The notes below the pieces were generated by a model. The model was not told the DNA's origin. It did no database searches and was given only the letters and a program-made list of their open reading frames with translations. From assembly GCA_029335935.2 (NCBI GenBank), contig JARJMV020000209.1, positions 1-11,633 on the forward strand: a stretch of 11,633 nucleotides of DNA, read 5' to 3'. This stretch comes from a bacterium (lineage in GTDB: Bacteria > Armatimonadota > Fimbriimonadia > Fimbriimonadales > GBS-DC). Below, in pieces: positions 1 to 6,753 of the stretch. The translations under genes were made by a program, and so were the position numbers. Position 1 is the first letter of the stretch, and each line of letters opens with the position of its first letter.

Positions 1-1
1 C

Positions 2-220
2 GCCAACACCCCCCCCAGCATCGCCCAGCGCGCCGCAACACAAGCCCCACAACTGCCCGTGATTGAGGTGCACCCGAGCACCAGCCACGCCCGCGAGCCG
101 TTCCGACACACCTCGCTGATTGCCCCCGTCTGCGTCGGGCAAATCACAGGCTTCGGCGTGGAGAGCTATCTGCTCGCTGTGCAGGCGATGGCGTTCCTCC
201 TCCAACGGCAGCAGGTATAA
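2..220 (+). CDS. C-terminal fragment of an unrecognised protein (5' end outside window)
   Basis: One frame stays open from the window edge to a TAA at 218-220 and encodes about 72 residues. I do not recognise the family. The piece is Pro/Ala-rich at first ([20 protein letters not shown]). It continues with [20 protein letters not shown] and a hydrophobic helix ending in LLQRQQV. It reads like the end of a soluble alpha/beta enzyme domain, with a small-residue loop followed by a closing helix, but this is only an impression. Only 21 bases separate its stop from the aldolase start and no terminator hairpin is visible between them, so the two genes are probably co-transcribed. The codon usage is GC-rich like that of the neighbours. 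The complete protein is needed before a function can be proposed. Confidence 0.6.
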   Translation, partial: ANTPPSIAQRAATQAPQLPVIEVHPSTSHAREPFRHTSLIAPVCVGQITGFGVESYLLAVQAMAFLLQRQQV

Positions 221-241
221 TCACAGGCAGAGAGGTGGACT

Positions 242-1174
242 ATGATGACGGCAACGCCGACGAAACGGCTCTCCCTGAGCGATTTAACGCACTTGAACAC
301 AGGCAAGCGCACGCGCCTGTACCGCATGATGTATAAGTACGGTCTGCAGAACGGCACACTGATGGTATTGCCCTACGATCAGGGGTTGGAACACGGTCCG
401 CGCGACTTTTTCCCCTATCCCCCCTCGGGCGACCCCGACTACATCTGCCGCTTAGCGATTGATTTGGGCTTCTCCGCGGTGGCGTTCCAATACGGCATCG
501 CCGAGAAGTACCTGGCGAAGTACGCAGGCAAGATCCCGCTCATCTTGAAGTTGAACGGCAAGACGGAAATCCCTTCGGACGCGCATGCGCTGTCGCCGCT
601 AAACTCGCGCGTGGAGGATGCCGTGCGGCTGGGCGCGGACGCCGTCGGCTACACGCTCTATGTCGGCTCGCCGCGCCAAGATGAGGACTTCCAGCAGCTG
701 TTGGAGGTGCGCGCTGCCGCCGAAGCATATGGCATGCCCTTGATTATCTGGGCGTATCCGCGCGGCGAGGCGGTGCAAGCCAAAGGCGGGCGCGATAGCC
801 TGTGGGCAGTCGACTACGCCGCACGCACTGCCGCCGAGCTTGGCGCGGACATCGTGAAGGTCAACTTCCCCAAACTTGCGCCTCCAGAAGAGCGCGCCAA
901 GCACCCCAAGCCCTACAACGAACTCGAAGAGAGCGACGAGCAGCGCATCCAGCGCGTGGTCGGCTCGGCAGTGAATACCTTTGTGCTGCTGTCGGGCGGC
1001 GAGAAGGGCAACGACGCCGATGTACTGAGCAAGGTGCGCTTGTCGATGGAAGCAGGCGCGATTGGCTTAATCTTCGGACGCAACATCTGGCAGCGCCCCT
1101 ACGAGGAAGCCGCGCGCCTCGTGGAACAGATTCAGAACATCATGCGCGATTACGGGCGTCCCGAGCCTGCCTGA
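242..1174 (+). CDS. Class I fructose-bisphosphate aldolase, archaeal/DhnA (FbaB) type
   Basis: The protein (310 aa) should be a cytoplasmic TIM-barrel aldolase that cleaves fructose 1,6-bisphosphate to dihydroxyacetone phosphate and glyceraldehyde 3-phosphate, or the reverse in gluconeogenesis, through a lysine Schiff base. Visible motifs: LPYDQGLEHGP at 43-53, where the Asp-Gln-Gly matches the family's early active-site Asp; IIWAYPRG at 168-175, where W170 and Y172 match the Trp/Tyr pair of the Thermoproteus enzyme; and GADIVKVNFPK at 201-211, with K206 the likely Schiff-base lysine. SGG at 251-253 and GRNIWQR at 279-285 form the phosphate site. The length lies between archaeal forms (about 260-280) and E. 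coli FbaB (about 350). A GAGGTGG stretch at 232-238 supports the start at 242; a second ATG at 245 is also possible. The gene is not a class II, zinc-dependent aldolase. A related aldolase such as ADH-synthase or a LsrF-like enzyme is less likely given the length and the DQG motif. The 3' end overlaps the opposing gene by 25 bp. Confidence 0.88.
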   Translation: MMTATPTKRLSLSDLTHLNTGKRTRLYRMMYKYGLQNGTLMVLPYDQGLEHGPRDFFPYPPSGDPDYICRLAIDLGFSAVAFQYGIAEKYLAKYAGKIPLILKLNGKTEIPSDAHALSPLNSRVEDAVRLGADAVGYTLYVGSPRQDEDFQQLLEVRAAAEAYGMPLIIWAYPRGEAVQAKGGRDSLWAVDYAARTAAELGADIVKVNFPKLAPPEERAKHPKPYNELEESDEQRIQRVVGSAVNTFVLLSGGEKGNDADVLSKVRLSMEAGAIGLIFGRNIWQRPYEEAARLVEQIQNIMRDYGRPEPA

Positions 1175-1911
1175 ACCAGCGCGTCCACCAGCCCAGCGAA
1201 TCGCGCGAAATAGTCGTGCGTCGTCTCGGGCGTCTCCAGCGTGTCGGCAAGCACGAGTGGGACGCCCAGCGTGCGTGCGACGGTCGCGCCGATGCCCGAC
1301 GGTTCGCTGGTGAGCACCATCGCCACGCCGGCGCGCCTGCCACGCTCGATGGCGACGCGGAGCTGGTGCAAGCTGGGCGGGCGTTCGTGGTCGGGCTGTA
1401 AGCTACCCAGCGAGCGCATGCCCAACTGCCGCGTGAGGGGGCGATAGGCGTCATGCACCGCAAGATATGCCATCCCCTGCAACGCGCTACGCGCCTCGCG
1501 CACCCGCCGCTCCAGCTGAAGAATCTGCAGTTGCGTGCGCGCCCACGCCTGACGCTGCGCCACGCCAGCAAAGCCATCCTCGCGCGCCCAAATCAGCGCC
1601 TGCGCACAACTCTGACGCACATAGCGCAGGTCTAACCAGATATGCAGGTCATCTGGTGGCGGTTGGAGGTGGTCCATCAGCAAGCTGATGGGGACTCGCC
1701 GACCGAGCGCGCGTCCCAACGCCTCCAGATAGCCCTCCAGCCCGCCACCGACAGCTATCACGCGCCTGGCGCGCAGCGACTGCCGCACCATGCGCACGCT
1801 CAGCGGCGTCTCGTGCGCATCGGCGCTGCGCGGTTGTATCGTCGTCACAGGCAACGCCAACGCACGCAGCCAATCGGCAACTACAGAGAGTGTCGCAGCA
1901 TACATAATCAC
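1150..1911 (-). CDS. ZnuA-like metal-binding protein (ABC substrate-binding fold) lacking a signal peptide
   Basis: The 253-aa product matches the cluster A-I (ZnuA/TroA) fold, which captures Zn or Mn for an ABC importer. The usual ligands are present: H33 in DAHET, H90 in DLHIWLD, H153 in VHDAY, and D223 in LADTLE. The PSLHQLRVAIE segment (179-189) matches the usual 'PS..qL..l...' helix. Most family members have a signal peptide or lipobox. Here the reading frame begins almost exactly at the mature domain (MYAATLSVVADWLRAL), and an in-frame TGA lies directly before the GTG at 1909-1911. ATG at 1903-1905 (residue 3) is an alternative start. Neither start has a recognisable Shine-Dalgarno. No permease or ATPase gene is nearby. 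It may be a decayed gene, a cytosolic metal-binding protein, or a gene truncated by the palindromic element just upstream. The family call is fairly sure; function as an importer component is doubtful. Confidence 0.72.
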   Translation of the reverse strand: MIMYAATLSVVADWLRALALPVTTIQPRSADAHETPLSVRMVRQSLRARRVIAVGGGLEGYLEALGRALGRRVPISLLMDHLQPPPDDLHIWLDLRYVRQSCAQALIWAREDGFAGVAQRQAWARTQLQILQLERRVREARSALQGMAYLAVHDAYRPLTRQLGMRSLGSLQPDHERPPSLHQLRVAIERGRRAGVAMVLTSEPSGIGATVARTLGVPLVLADTLETPETTHDYFARFAGLVDALVQAGSGRP

Positions 1912-1912
1912 T

Positions 1913-1981
1913 CATGGTGCGACGACAAGAATGTCGTCGCACCCAAGCGTCTCCTAACGGCGAAAACGCCGTCGCACCATG
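1913..1981. repeat. 69-bp palindromic (REP/MITE-like) element with nested hairpins
   Basis: The element is bounded by a perfect 12-bp inverted repeat, CATGGTGCGACG at 1913-1924 and its complement at 1970-1981. Inside are two more hairpins. One has a 12-bp stem, 1916-1927 pairing with 1932-1943, around a 4-base loop. The other has a 6-bp stem, ACGGCG at 1957-1962 pairing with 1967-1972, around AAAA. The left arm GGTGCGAC can pair with either of two GTCGCACC copies (1936-1943 or 1971-1978), so two mutually exclusive folds are possible. There is no T-run after the stems, so this does not look like a simple intrinsic terminator. I see no other copy in the window and no clear target-site duplication. 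Confidence 0.7.
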
Positions 1982-2002
1982 CCACAAGAGTTCTATGAAC
2001 GG

Positions 2003-2902
2003 TTAGTTGCTGCTCGTTGTGGCGCTCGGCGATTTTGGCTCCTTGCGTTGCAGTGTCGCCTTGAGCTGCACCTCGTTGCTCTCGCGCTCGAAGTCCTTAA
2101 TCTCGGAGCCGTCTTTCTTGATGGGTTCAGTGGTCTGGTTCAAGCTGGCTTGCATCGTCATCCGTTGCACCAGCCCTGTGTCGGGGTGATACCACATCGT
2201 CATCGTGCCTTTCATTATGCCTTTCGTGACGCGCACGGCGGCATCTTTGTCGTTGGTGGGCTGATAGAAGGCGTCTTGGTACGACTCGATGGTCTGCTCG
2301 AAGGTCTGTGTAATCTTGTGCAGTTTCGCGCCGTTGTATTCCTCCATGCCTTCGTAGCGGGCGTTCATGGGGATTTTGAGTGCGTCGTCGCCTGCGCCCA
2401 TCACGCGAGTGAACTGCCAGCTCATGCCGTTGGTGAGCGGTTTTTCAGGGAGTTCGGTGGGGAACAGCAAGGTTGCCATGTTGCGCGGGTCGAAGCCAGG
2501 CAGTTGGAACCCCATCAGTCCGCCGCCTGCCTGCAAGCCGCCGAGTTTGCCGTCAGGGTGAACCACAGCGGTCGAGTCGGGGATGACGCCTCGCGCCATG
2601 TCCAGCCCCACGGGGAACGGCTGCCCGTTGAATTCCGCGTCGAACGCTTCCAAGCCTGTCTTGACCGTCGCCCTGCCGCCCTCTTCTACCTTGTCTACCT
2701 GCATGAACAGGGTCATGATGAGCTTCAGCGTGCCAGCCATGCCCGATGCGCCCGGAATAGGCAGGTTGCCGTTCAGCTCCACAGTGGCGTCGAACAGCTC
2801 GCGTTGATTCTCGGTGAATTTGAATTGTAGGGTAGCGGAGTCTTGCGCCATCATAGCGCTTGTGAGTACGCCCAGTGCCAGTAAACTTGCGATTCTCTTC
2901 AT
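2003..2902 (-). CDS. Exported protein of unknown function
   Basis: The 299-aa product starts with a clear Sec signal peptide: MKR, then a hydrophobic core, with likely cleavage after AMMA (residue 19) before QDSAT. There is no lipobox cysteine and no further membrane segment, so a periplasmic or secreted protein is expected. The mature part is rich in alternating hydrophobic and polar stretches, for example GTMTMWYHPDTGLVQRMTMQ, and should be mostly beta-strand. It ends in a polar Ser/Thr/Lys tail. The style resembles DUF6263-type exported proteins, but I cannot assign a family or function. The start is well supported: AGGAGG lies 8 bases upstream of the ATG. The nearest upstream gene (yggU-like) is 105 bp away and a -10-like TATACT lies in that gap, so this gene probably has its own promoter. 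Confidence 0.82.
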   Translation of the reverse strand: MKRIASLLALGVLTSAMMAQDSATLQFKFTENQRELFDATVELNGNLPIPGASGMAGTLKLIMTLFMQVDKVEEGGRATVKTGLEAFDAEFNGQPFPVGLDMARGVIPDSTAVVHPDGKLGGLQAGGGLMGFQLPGFDPRNMATLLFPTELPEKPLTNGMSWQFTRVMGAGDDALKIPMNARYEGMEEYNGAKLHKITQTFEQTIESYQDAFYQPTNDKDAAVRVTKGIMKGTMTMWYHPDTGLVQRMTMQASLNQTTEPIKKDGSEIKDFERESNEVQLKATLQRKEPKSPSATTSSN

Positions 2903-2940
2903 AGGTCTGCCTCCTGCATCGGCGCATACGCGCTTCTATG

Positions 2941-2946
2941 AGTATA
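2941..2946 (-). promoter_or_regulatory. Candidate -10 element for the exported-protein gene
   Basis: On the minus strand this reads TATACT, a 5/6 match to TATAAT, about 38 bases upstream of the ATG at 2902. No convincing -35 hexamer stands 16-18 bases further upstream. The call therefore rests on the -10 match and on its position in the only sizeable gap on this strand. Confidence 0.4.
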
Positions 2947-3007
2947 CCCGCAGTTTTCGACGCGTGAGGTGAGAAAAAGTTTTGTGGGTCGAGGCGTGCG
3001 ACAGTGG

Positions 3008-3232
3008 CTACTCCAGCTCGAACACTTTCTGGCGGCTGGCGGCGCCTGAGACGAGACGGATGCGCGAGGGCGCGATATCGAAATGCTCCGCCAGCAGGCG
3101 AATCACGGCGCGATTGGCGGCGCCGTCGGCAGGGGGCGCCGCGACACGCGCCACGAACCCGCCGTCAGGCAGCTCCACCAGCTCGTTGCGCGAGGCGCGC
3201 GGCGTCACTTTCACGCTAATCCGACGCGGCAT
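3008..3232 (-). CDS. YggU/DUF167 family small protein
   Basis: A 74-aa product beginning MPRRISVKVTPRASRNELVE. The whole sequence fits the DUF167 (YggU) family: the early VKVTPRASRN block, then VRVAAPPADGAANRAVIRLLAEHF-type residues around position 30-50 (here VARVAAPPADGAANRAV), then a Ser/Arg-rich stretch IRLVSGAASRQKVFEL. The biochemical role of the family is not established. The frame is open upstream to an ATG at 3262, but I chose 3232 because AGGAG stands 7 bases before it and because the family starts about here. With this start the gene overlaps the end of the AI-2E transporter gene by 17 bp, so translation is probably coupled. It is the last gene of the mnmA operon. Confidence 0.85.
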   Translation of the reverse strand: MPRRISVKVTPRASRNELVELPDGGFVARVAAPPADGAANRAVIRLLAEHFDIAPSRIRLVSGAASRQKVFELE

Positions 3233-4448
3233 GGGCAGTCTCCTGCGCAGACTCAGGCGCACCGTCCGACGGTTCTGGGGCGAGCTTGGGCAACTCCAAG
3301 AACTCCGACTCGCCGTAGAAGAAGTGGAGCAGGCGTTCGATGATAATCTTGAATGTGGTGGCGACTGGCACCGCCAACAGCATGCCCCAAATGCCCCAGT
3401 TCGCGCCGACCACGATAGCGATCAGCGCCGCCAACGGGCGCAGCCCCACCGCGCCGCCCAGCAGACGCGGCGTGACCACCAAATCGAAAATGTTATTAAC
3501 CGTCATCGCCGCCACTACGACAATCACGGCATGCCAAATTTTGGGAACAGTGAAGAGAAACAGGATGGGGTGTGTGCTGCCGAACACCAGCGTAATCACG
3601 AACGCACTCAGAGCAATCAGAAACGAACCCAGGTAGGGGATAGGGTAGAGAATCGCCGCCAGCACGCCCAGTAGCACGGGGCTGGGCGCGCCTATCAGCC
3701 AATAAACGAGCATGCTAACCGCGCCGTAGGCGAGCGACGCCGTGACGATGCCCCGAATGTACCGAAAGAAGAGCGCGCCTATCTCCCCCATCAGCTGGCG
3801 CACCGCCGCACGCTGGGCGGGGGGCGCAAGAAACAGAAAGCTCCGCTGCAGCGCTGGCATATCCAGCAAGAAAAAGTACGCACTCATCGGGATCAAGAGA
3901 ATCCACAGCGCTTTGGAGAGCAGTCCGAGCAGAGTGTTGAGAAAGGAGTTGATGTAGCGCGCCGCGTTGTCCAATAGAATCTCGTTCGCGCGTTTCTGCA
4001 AGCGCGAGGTAAGGGCTTCTGCCAGCGCTTTCGGCTCGGTGGGCAAATCCAGTCGCTTGAGCAGCTCGGCGTTGCGTTCAATCAGGGCGCGCCGTTTGGG
4101 AATCTCGCGCTCTAAGTACCCCTGCGCGTCTTTCACCCACCCATCGACCACTTTGCTGATGTCGCCGTTGCCGCGTTGACTGAAGGTTTGGATAATCTGC
4201 TGCGATTGCGCATAGAAGGCGGGCACGAGCATCAATCCCAGTCCTATAGCGAGCAGCAAGAACGCGAGGAACACATTCACGATGGCGCGCCCGCGCGAGT
4301 AGCCCCTGCGACACAGCGCTTCCACGAACGGATTGAGTAGCAGCGCAATCACGCCCCCAATCACGAACGGGATAAGGGACGCCCGCACGATATAGAGGAA
4401 ATAGAGGGCAGCGGCGACCACCGCTGCCCAGCCCAGTACGCGCCACAT
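3216..4448 (-). CDS. AI-2E family transporter (PF01594, UPF0118) membrane protein
   Basis: A 410-aa inner-membrane protein with the family layout. Two membrane helices lie near the N terminus (about 5-45), another at about 55-80, a charged non-membrane segment at about 85-165, and a block of helices follows at about 170-200 and 230-375. The conserved signature GAPSPVLLGVLAAILYPIPY lies at 253-272 and is followed by LGSFL. VTPRLLGGAVGLRPL at 325-339 and the closing GIWGMLLAVPVA at 352-363 are also typical. Members include the autoinducer-2 exporter TqsA and Na+/H+ antiporters, so the name does not fix the substrate. The C-terminal tail (about 385-410) is acidic and probably disordered. The start lies 6 bp after the stop of the YtxH gene with no clear ribosome site, which suggests coupled translation. 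Confidence 0.9.
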   Translation of the reverse strand: MWRVLGWAAVVAAALYFLYIVRASLIPFVIGGVIALLLNPFVEALCRRGYSRGRAIVNVFLAFLLLAIGLGLMLVPAFYAQSQQIIQTFSQRGNGDISKVVDGWVKDAQGYLEREIPKRRALIERNAELLKRLDLPTEPKALAEALTSRLQKRANEILLDNAARYINSFLNTLLGLLSKALWILLIPMSAYFFLLDMPALQRSFLFLAPPAQRAAVRQLMGEIGALFFRYIRGIVTASLAYGAVSMLVYWLIGAPSPVLLGVLAAILYPIPYLGSFLIALSAFVITLVFGSTHPILFLFTVPKIWHAVIVVVAAMTVNNIFDLVVTPRLLGGAVGLRPLAALIAIVVGANWGIWGMLLAVPVATTFKIIIERLLHFFYGESEFLELPKLAPEPSDGAPESAQETAHAASD

Positions 4449-4454
4449 GGTCGA

Positions 4455-4733
4455 TTAGGCTTCGTCGGGCGCGATCTCCTCGGCGACCTCGTGCGTCTTT
4501 CGGCTGACGCGCTCGCGCAAGTTGCGTCCCACTTCGCCCGCGCGCTCGGAGACCTGGTGGCTCAACTCGCGCACCTTCTCGCTCAGGTCGTGCAACTTAT
4601 GCCCAAGCTCGCCACGCACTTCCTCGCCCGATTTAGGCGCGAACAGCAGTCCAATCACCGCGCCAATTAGCACGCCCAGTCCGATTCCTGCCAGCAGATA
4701 CAGCACGCCGCTGCGTTCGTCTTGGTTTTGCAT
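4455..4733 (-). CDS. YtxH domain-containing protein
   Basis: A 92-aa protein with one hydrophobic Gly-rich membrane segment at about 10-30 (LYLLAGIGLGVLIGAVIGLL). The hallmark FAPKSGEEVRGEL follows directly, as in YtxH/GvpP-like proteins. A long amphipathic, charged helix then runs to the C terminus (HKLHDLSEKVRELSHQVSER) and could form a coiled coil. The family is linked to stress responses and the envelope in Bacillus, but its molecular role is unclear. GGAGG stands 7 bases before the ATG. The gene begins 2 bp after the stop of the DUF948 gene, and that stop lies between the ribosome site and the ATG. The DUF948-YtxH pairing is the same as in the Bacillus ytxGH locus, so the two products probably act together at the membrane. 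Confidence 0.85.
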   Translation of the reverse strand: MQNQDERSGVLYLLAGIGLGVLIGAVIGLLFAPKSGEEVRGELGHKLHDLSEKVRELSHQVSERAGEVGRNLRERVSRKTHEVAEEIAPDEA

Positions 4734-4735
4734 GA

Positions 4736-5404
4736 TTATCCCTCCTTGTGTGTGGTGTGTGTGGTCGCCTCCCCGTTGGGAGTGCGCTCCGCCGAATGTG
4801 CGACGGAATTCTCGATGGGCGCGTGGATAGCGGTCGGTGGAAGCTCGGGATCCGCGCGCGCCTGCGTTGAAATCTCGATAGGATTACTGGTAGCCTCTGT
4901 GCTGGGATGGGTAGGGTTGGCGTCTACGCTTGCAGGTGTGGCTTCCAAGCTGGGCGCGTTATCGTAAATCGTGGTGCGCTTGGGGCGCGAGCGCTTCTCC
5001 AACTGCTGGCTCAGCAGCTGTCCACCCAGTTTGAAGCCCTGATGCATCGCTTTGCCCAGCGCGCGTGCGGTCTTTTCAGGCAGCCGACGCACCTTCGCGC
5101 CCAGCGTGTCAGCGACCTCCAGCTTGTGGCGGATGTTGTCGCTGACGATGTGTAGGTTCTCGATGGTCTCGGCGGCTTCGTGCAGGGCGCGCTCGGCTTC
5201 CTTGAGCGTTTGAGTCGCGCCATGTAGGGTGGGCACAAGCTCGTCGAGTACCTGCACCACGCGCCCGTTGATGTCGTTGATTTGGCGTTGTAGTTTGGGC
5301 AGCTCGCGCTTAGCGACAACCAGCAAGCCAATAACCGCCCAGACCAGCGCCAGCAAAGTAATGCTCATCAGCGCAATCAGTATCATCAGCAAGACTTCGT
5401 TCAT
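4736..5404 (-). CDS. DUF948 domain-containing membrane protein (YtxG-like)
   Basis: A 222-aa protein. An N-terminal membrane helix (about 4-30) is followed by KRELPKLQRQINDINGRVVQ and a heptad-rich stretch to about residue 100, typical of DUF948 proteins that form a membrane-anchored coiled coil. A basic region (about 105-145) follows, then a low-complexity tail (about 148-222) rich in Thr, Pro, Ala, Glu and His ending THTTHKEG, probably disordered. This tail is longer than in many DUF948 proteins. The ATG overlaps the mnmA stop in a 4-bp ATGA (5401-5404), so translation is coupled to mnmA. It is followed by ytxH, its usual partner. Molecular function is unknown; an envelope or stress role is inferred from Bacillus ytxG. 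Confidence 0.82.
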   Translation of the reverse strand: MNEVLLMILIALMSITLLALVWAVIGLLVVAKRELPKLQRQINDINGRVVQVLDELVPTLHGATQTLKEAERALHEAAETIENLHIVSDNIRHKLEVADTLGAKVRRLPEKTARALGKAMHQGFKLGGQLLSQQLEKRSRPKRTTIYDNAPSLEATPASVDANPTHPSTEATSNPIEISTQARADPELPPTAIHAPIENSVAHSAERTPNGEATTHTTHKEG

Positions 5405-6591
5405 ACCTCTACCCCTTCCAGCAGGAACGGCTGCACGATTTGCAGAGCGCGTTTCACCGCTCGGTCTGTGGTCTCCGCGTCGGGGTTGACGGCGTGAGGC
5501 GCTTCAATCACGCCGCCGCCCACCACTGTCTCGCCCCGATAGAACACGCCGAACTGCCCTGGCGTGATGGCGCGCACAGGCTCGTCGAACACGACGCGCA
5601 CGTGCGTCGGCTCCGAAAGCGGGTACAGCGTCGCCCCTACCGCTGGCGCATTATACCGAATTTTCGCGCGTACACGCATGGGGGTCTCCAAAAGCGGGAT
5701 GCTACTCCACTCCACCGCGCCGACGGTCATCTCGCGCGCGTAGAGCTCCGACTCCTCCCCCACGATGATAGCGTTCTCTTCGGGGAGGATGCGCAGCACG
5801 AACATCGGCTTGCCGTCCGTGTTGATGCCCAGTCGCCTGCGCTGCCCGATGGTATAGAGCGCGATGCCGTTGTGCGTGCCCAGTACGCGCCCCTGCATGT
5901 CGCGAATCTCGCCTGGACGGAAGGCGTCGGGCGTGACTTCTCGCAGGAACTGATGATAGCCCCCAGCGTGCGCCGTGAAGCAGATTTCTTGGCTGTCGGG
6001 TTTGTTCGCCGTCCACAGTCCCAGCTCGGCGGCGAGGCGGCGCGTCTCGGTCTTGCTCGGCATCGCGCCCAGTGGGAAAATCGCGCGGCGCAACTGCTCC
6101 TGATTCAGCATATACAGCACATAGGACTGGTCTTTGTCCTTGTTAACGGCGCGCAGCAAGTTGTAGCGCCCTGTGTGGGGGTTGTAGCGTGTGCGAGCGT
6201 AGTGTCCGGTGGCGATATAGTCGCAGCCAAGCTCGTCCGCCTTGCGCAGCAGCGCGTCGAACTTCACAAAGCGGTTGCACTGCACGCAGGGATTGGGCGT
6301 GCGCCCACGCCGATACTCGTGGATGAAGTCGCGTATGACGGTATCGGCGAACACACGGCGAAAGTTTAACACATAGTGGGGAATGCCCAGCCGTCGGGCG
6401 ACGCGACGCGCGTCTTCCACCGCACCCAGCGAGCAGCAGCCCCCGTGACGAGGGTCGGGGTGCGACTCTTGCCAAATCTGCATCGTGACGCCGACGACCT
6501 CGAAGCCGCGCTTCATCAGAACCGCCGCCGCCACCGAACTGTCCACGCCCCCACTCATCGCGAGTAGTACTGTGCCTCGCTTGCGACTCAT
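5401..6591 (-). CDS. mnmA: tRNA-specific 2-thiouridylase MnmA
   Basis: A 396-aa cytoplasmic enzyme that adds sulfur to C2 of the wobble uridine (U34) in tRNA for Lys, Glu and Gln, using ATP to adenylate the base and a persulfide relay for sulfur. The N-terminal PP-loop SGGVDSS is at 13-19. NPCVQCN at 100-106 carries the nucleophile C102, and SQEICF at 200-205 carries the second catalytic cysteine, C204. GHYAR (129-133) and KDKDQSYVLY (151-160) are the usual tRNA- and ATP-binding blocks, and YTIGQRRRLGI follows at about 246-256. The length is slightly above E. coli MnmA (about 368). The start is the first ATG; only a weak AGGCG-like ribosome site precedes it. It heads the five-gene operon running to yggU. 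The identity is secure. Confidence 0.97.
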   Translation of the reverse strand: MSRKRGTVLLAMSGGVDSSVAAAVLMKRGFEVVGVTMQIWQESHPDPRHGGCCSLGAVEDARRVARRLGIPHYVLNFRRVFADTVIRDFIHEYRRGRTPNPCVQCNRFVKFDALLRKADELGCDYIATGHYARTRYNPHTGRYNLLRAVNKDKDQSYVLYMLNQEQLRRAIFPLGAMPSKTETRRLAAELGLWTANKPDSQEICFTAHAGGYHQFLREVTPDAFRPGEIRDMQGRVLGTHNGIALYTIGQRRRLGINTDGKPMFVLRILPEENAIIVGEESELYAREMTVGAVEWSSIPLLETPMRVRAKIRYNAPAVGATLYPLSEPTHVRVVFDEPVRAITPGQFGVFYRGETVVGGGVIEAPHAVNPDAETTDRAVKRALQIVQPFLLEGVEV

Positions 6592-6617
6592 ATCGCCTAT
6601 AGTGTACCCGATGGGCG

Positions 6618-6658
6618 ACGATAAAGCCCCGACTTTTGAAAGTTAAGACTTGGTTAAG
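6618..6658 (-). promoter_or_regulatory. Candidate promoter for the mnmA operon with an 11-bp direct repeat
   Basis: On the minus strand TTAACT (complement of 6641-6646) and TATCGT (complement of 6618-6623) are separated by 17 bases, each a 4/6 match to the -35 and -10 consensus. The -35 overlaps one of two exact GTTAAG copies on the plus strand (6642-6647 and 6653-6658), spaced 11 bp start to start. Direct repeats one helical turn apart are typical of OmpR/PhoB-family response-regulator sites. The promoter match is modest. Confidence 0.35.
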
Positions 6659-6753
6659 TATCTTGGGAGGTTGTCCGATTACCTGACGGCTTCGAGTCAT
6701 ATATAGTGGAGCTGCTCTGCGGCTCACGAAACCTAACACTTAGGAGGATTGCC

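Noticed and set aside
1933..1981. Hairpins considered as an intrinsic terminator for the exported-protein gene
   Set aside because: No T-run follows either stem on the minus strand, and the 12-bp terminal inverted repeat fits a mobile palindromic repeat better.
1979..2830. Long plus-strand open frame (283 codons) opposite the exported-protein gene
   Set aside because: It is antisense to a gene with a clear signal peptide and ribosome site. Its translation is rich in His, Val, Arg and Cys with no family signature, as expected for a shadow frame in GC-rich DNA.
5440..6369. Long plus-strand open frame (309 codons) opposite mnmA
   Set aside because: mnmA is unmistakable on the minus strand. The antisense product shows no domain and has a composition typical of shadow frames.
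6700..6705. TATATA considered as the -10 of the PEP-CTERM gene
   Set aside because: No -35-like hexamer lies at 16-18 bases; TTGTCC at 6671 is 23 bases away. It remains possible but is too weak to annotate.
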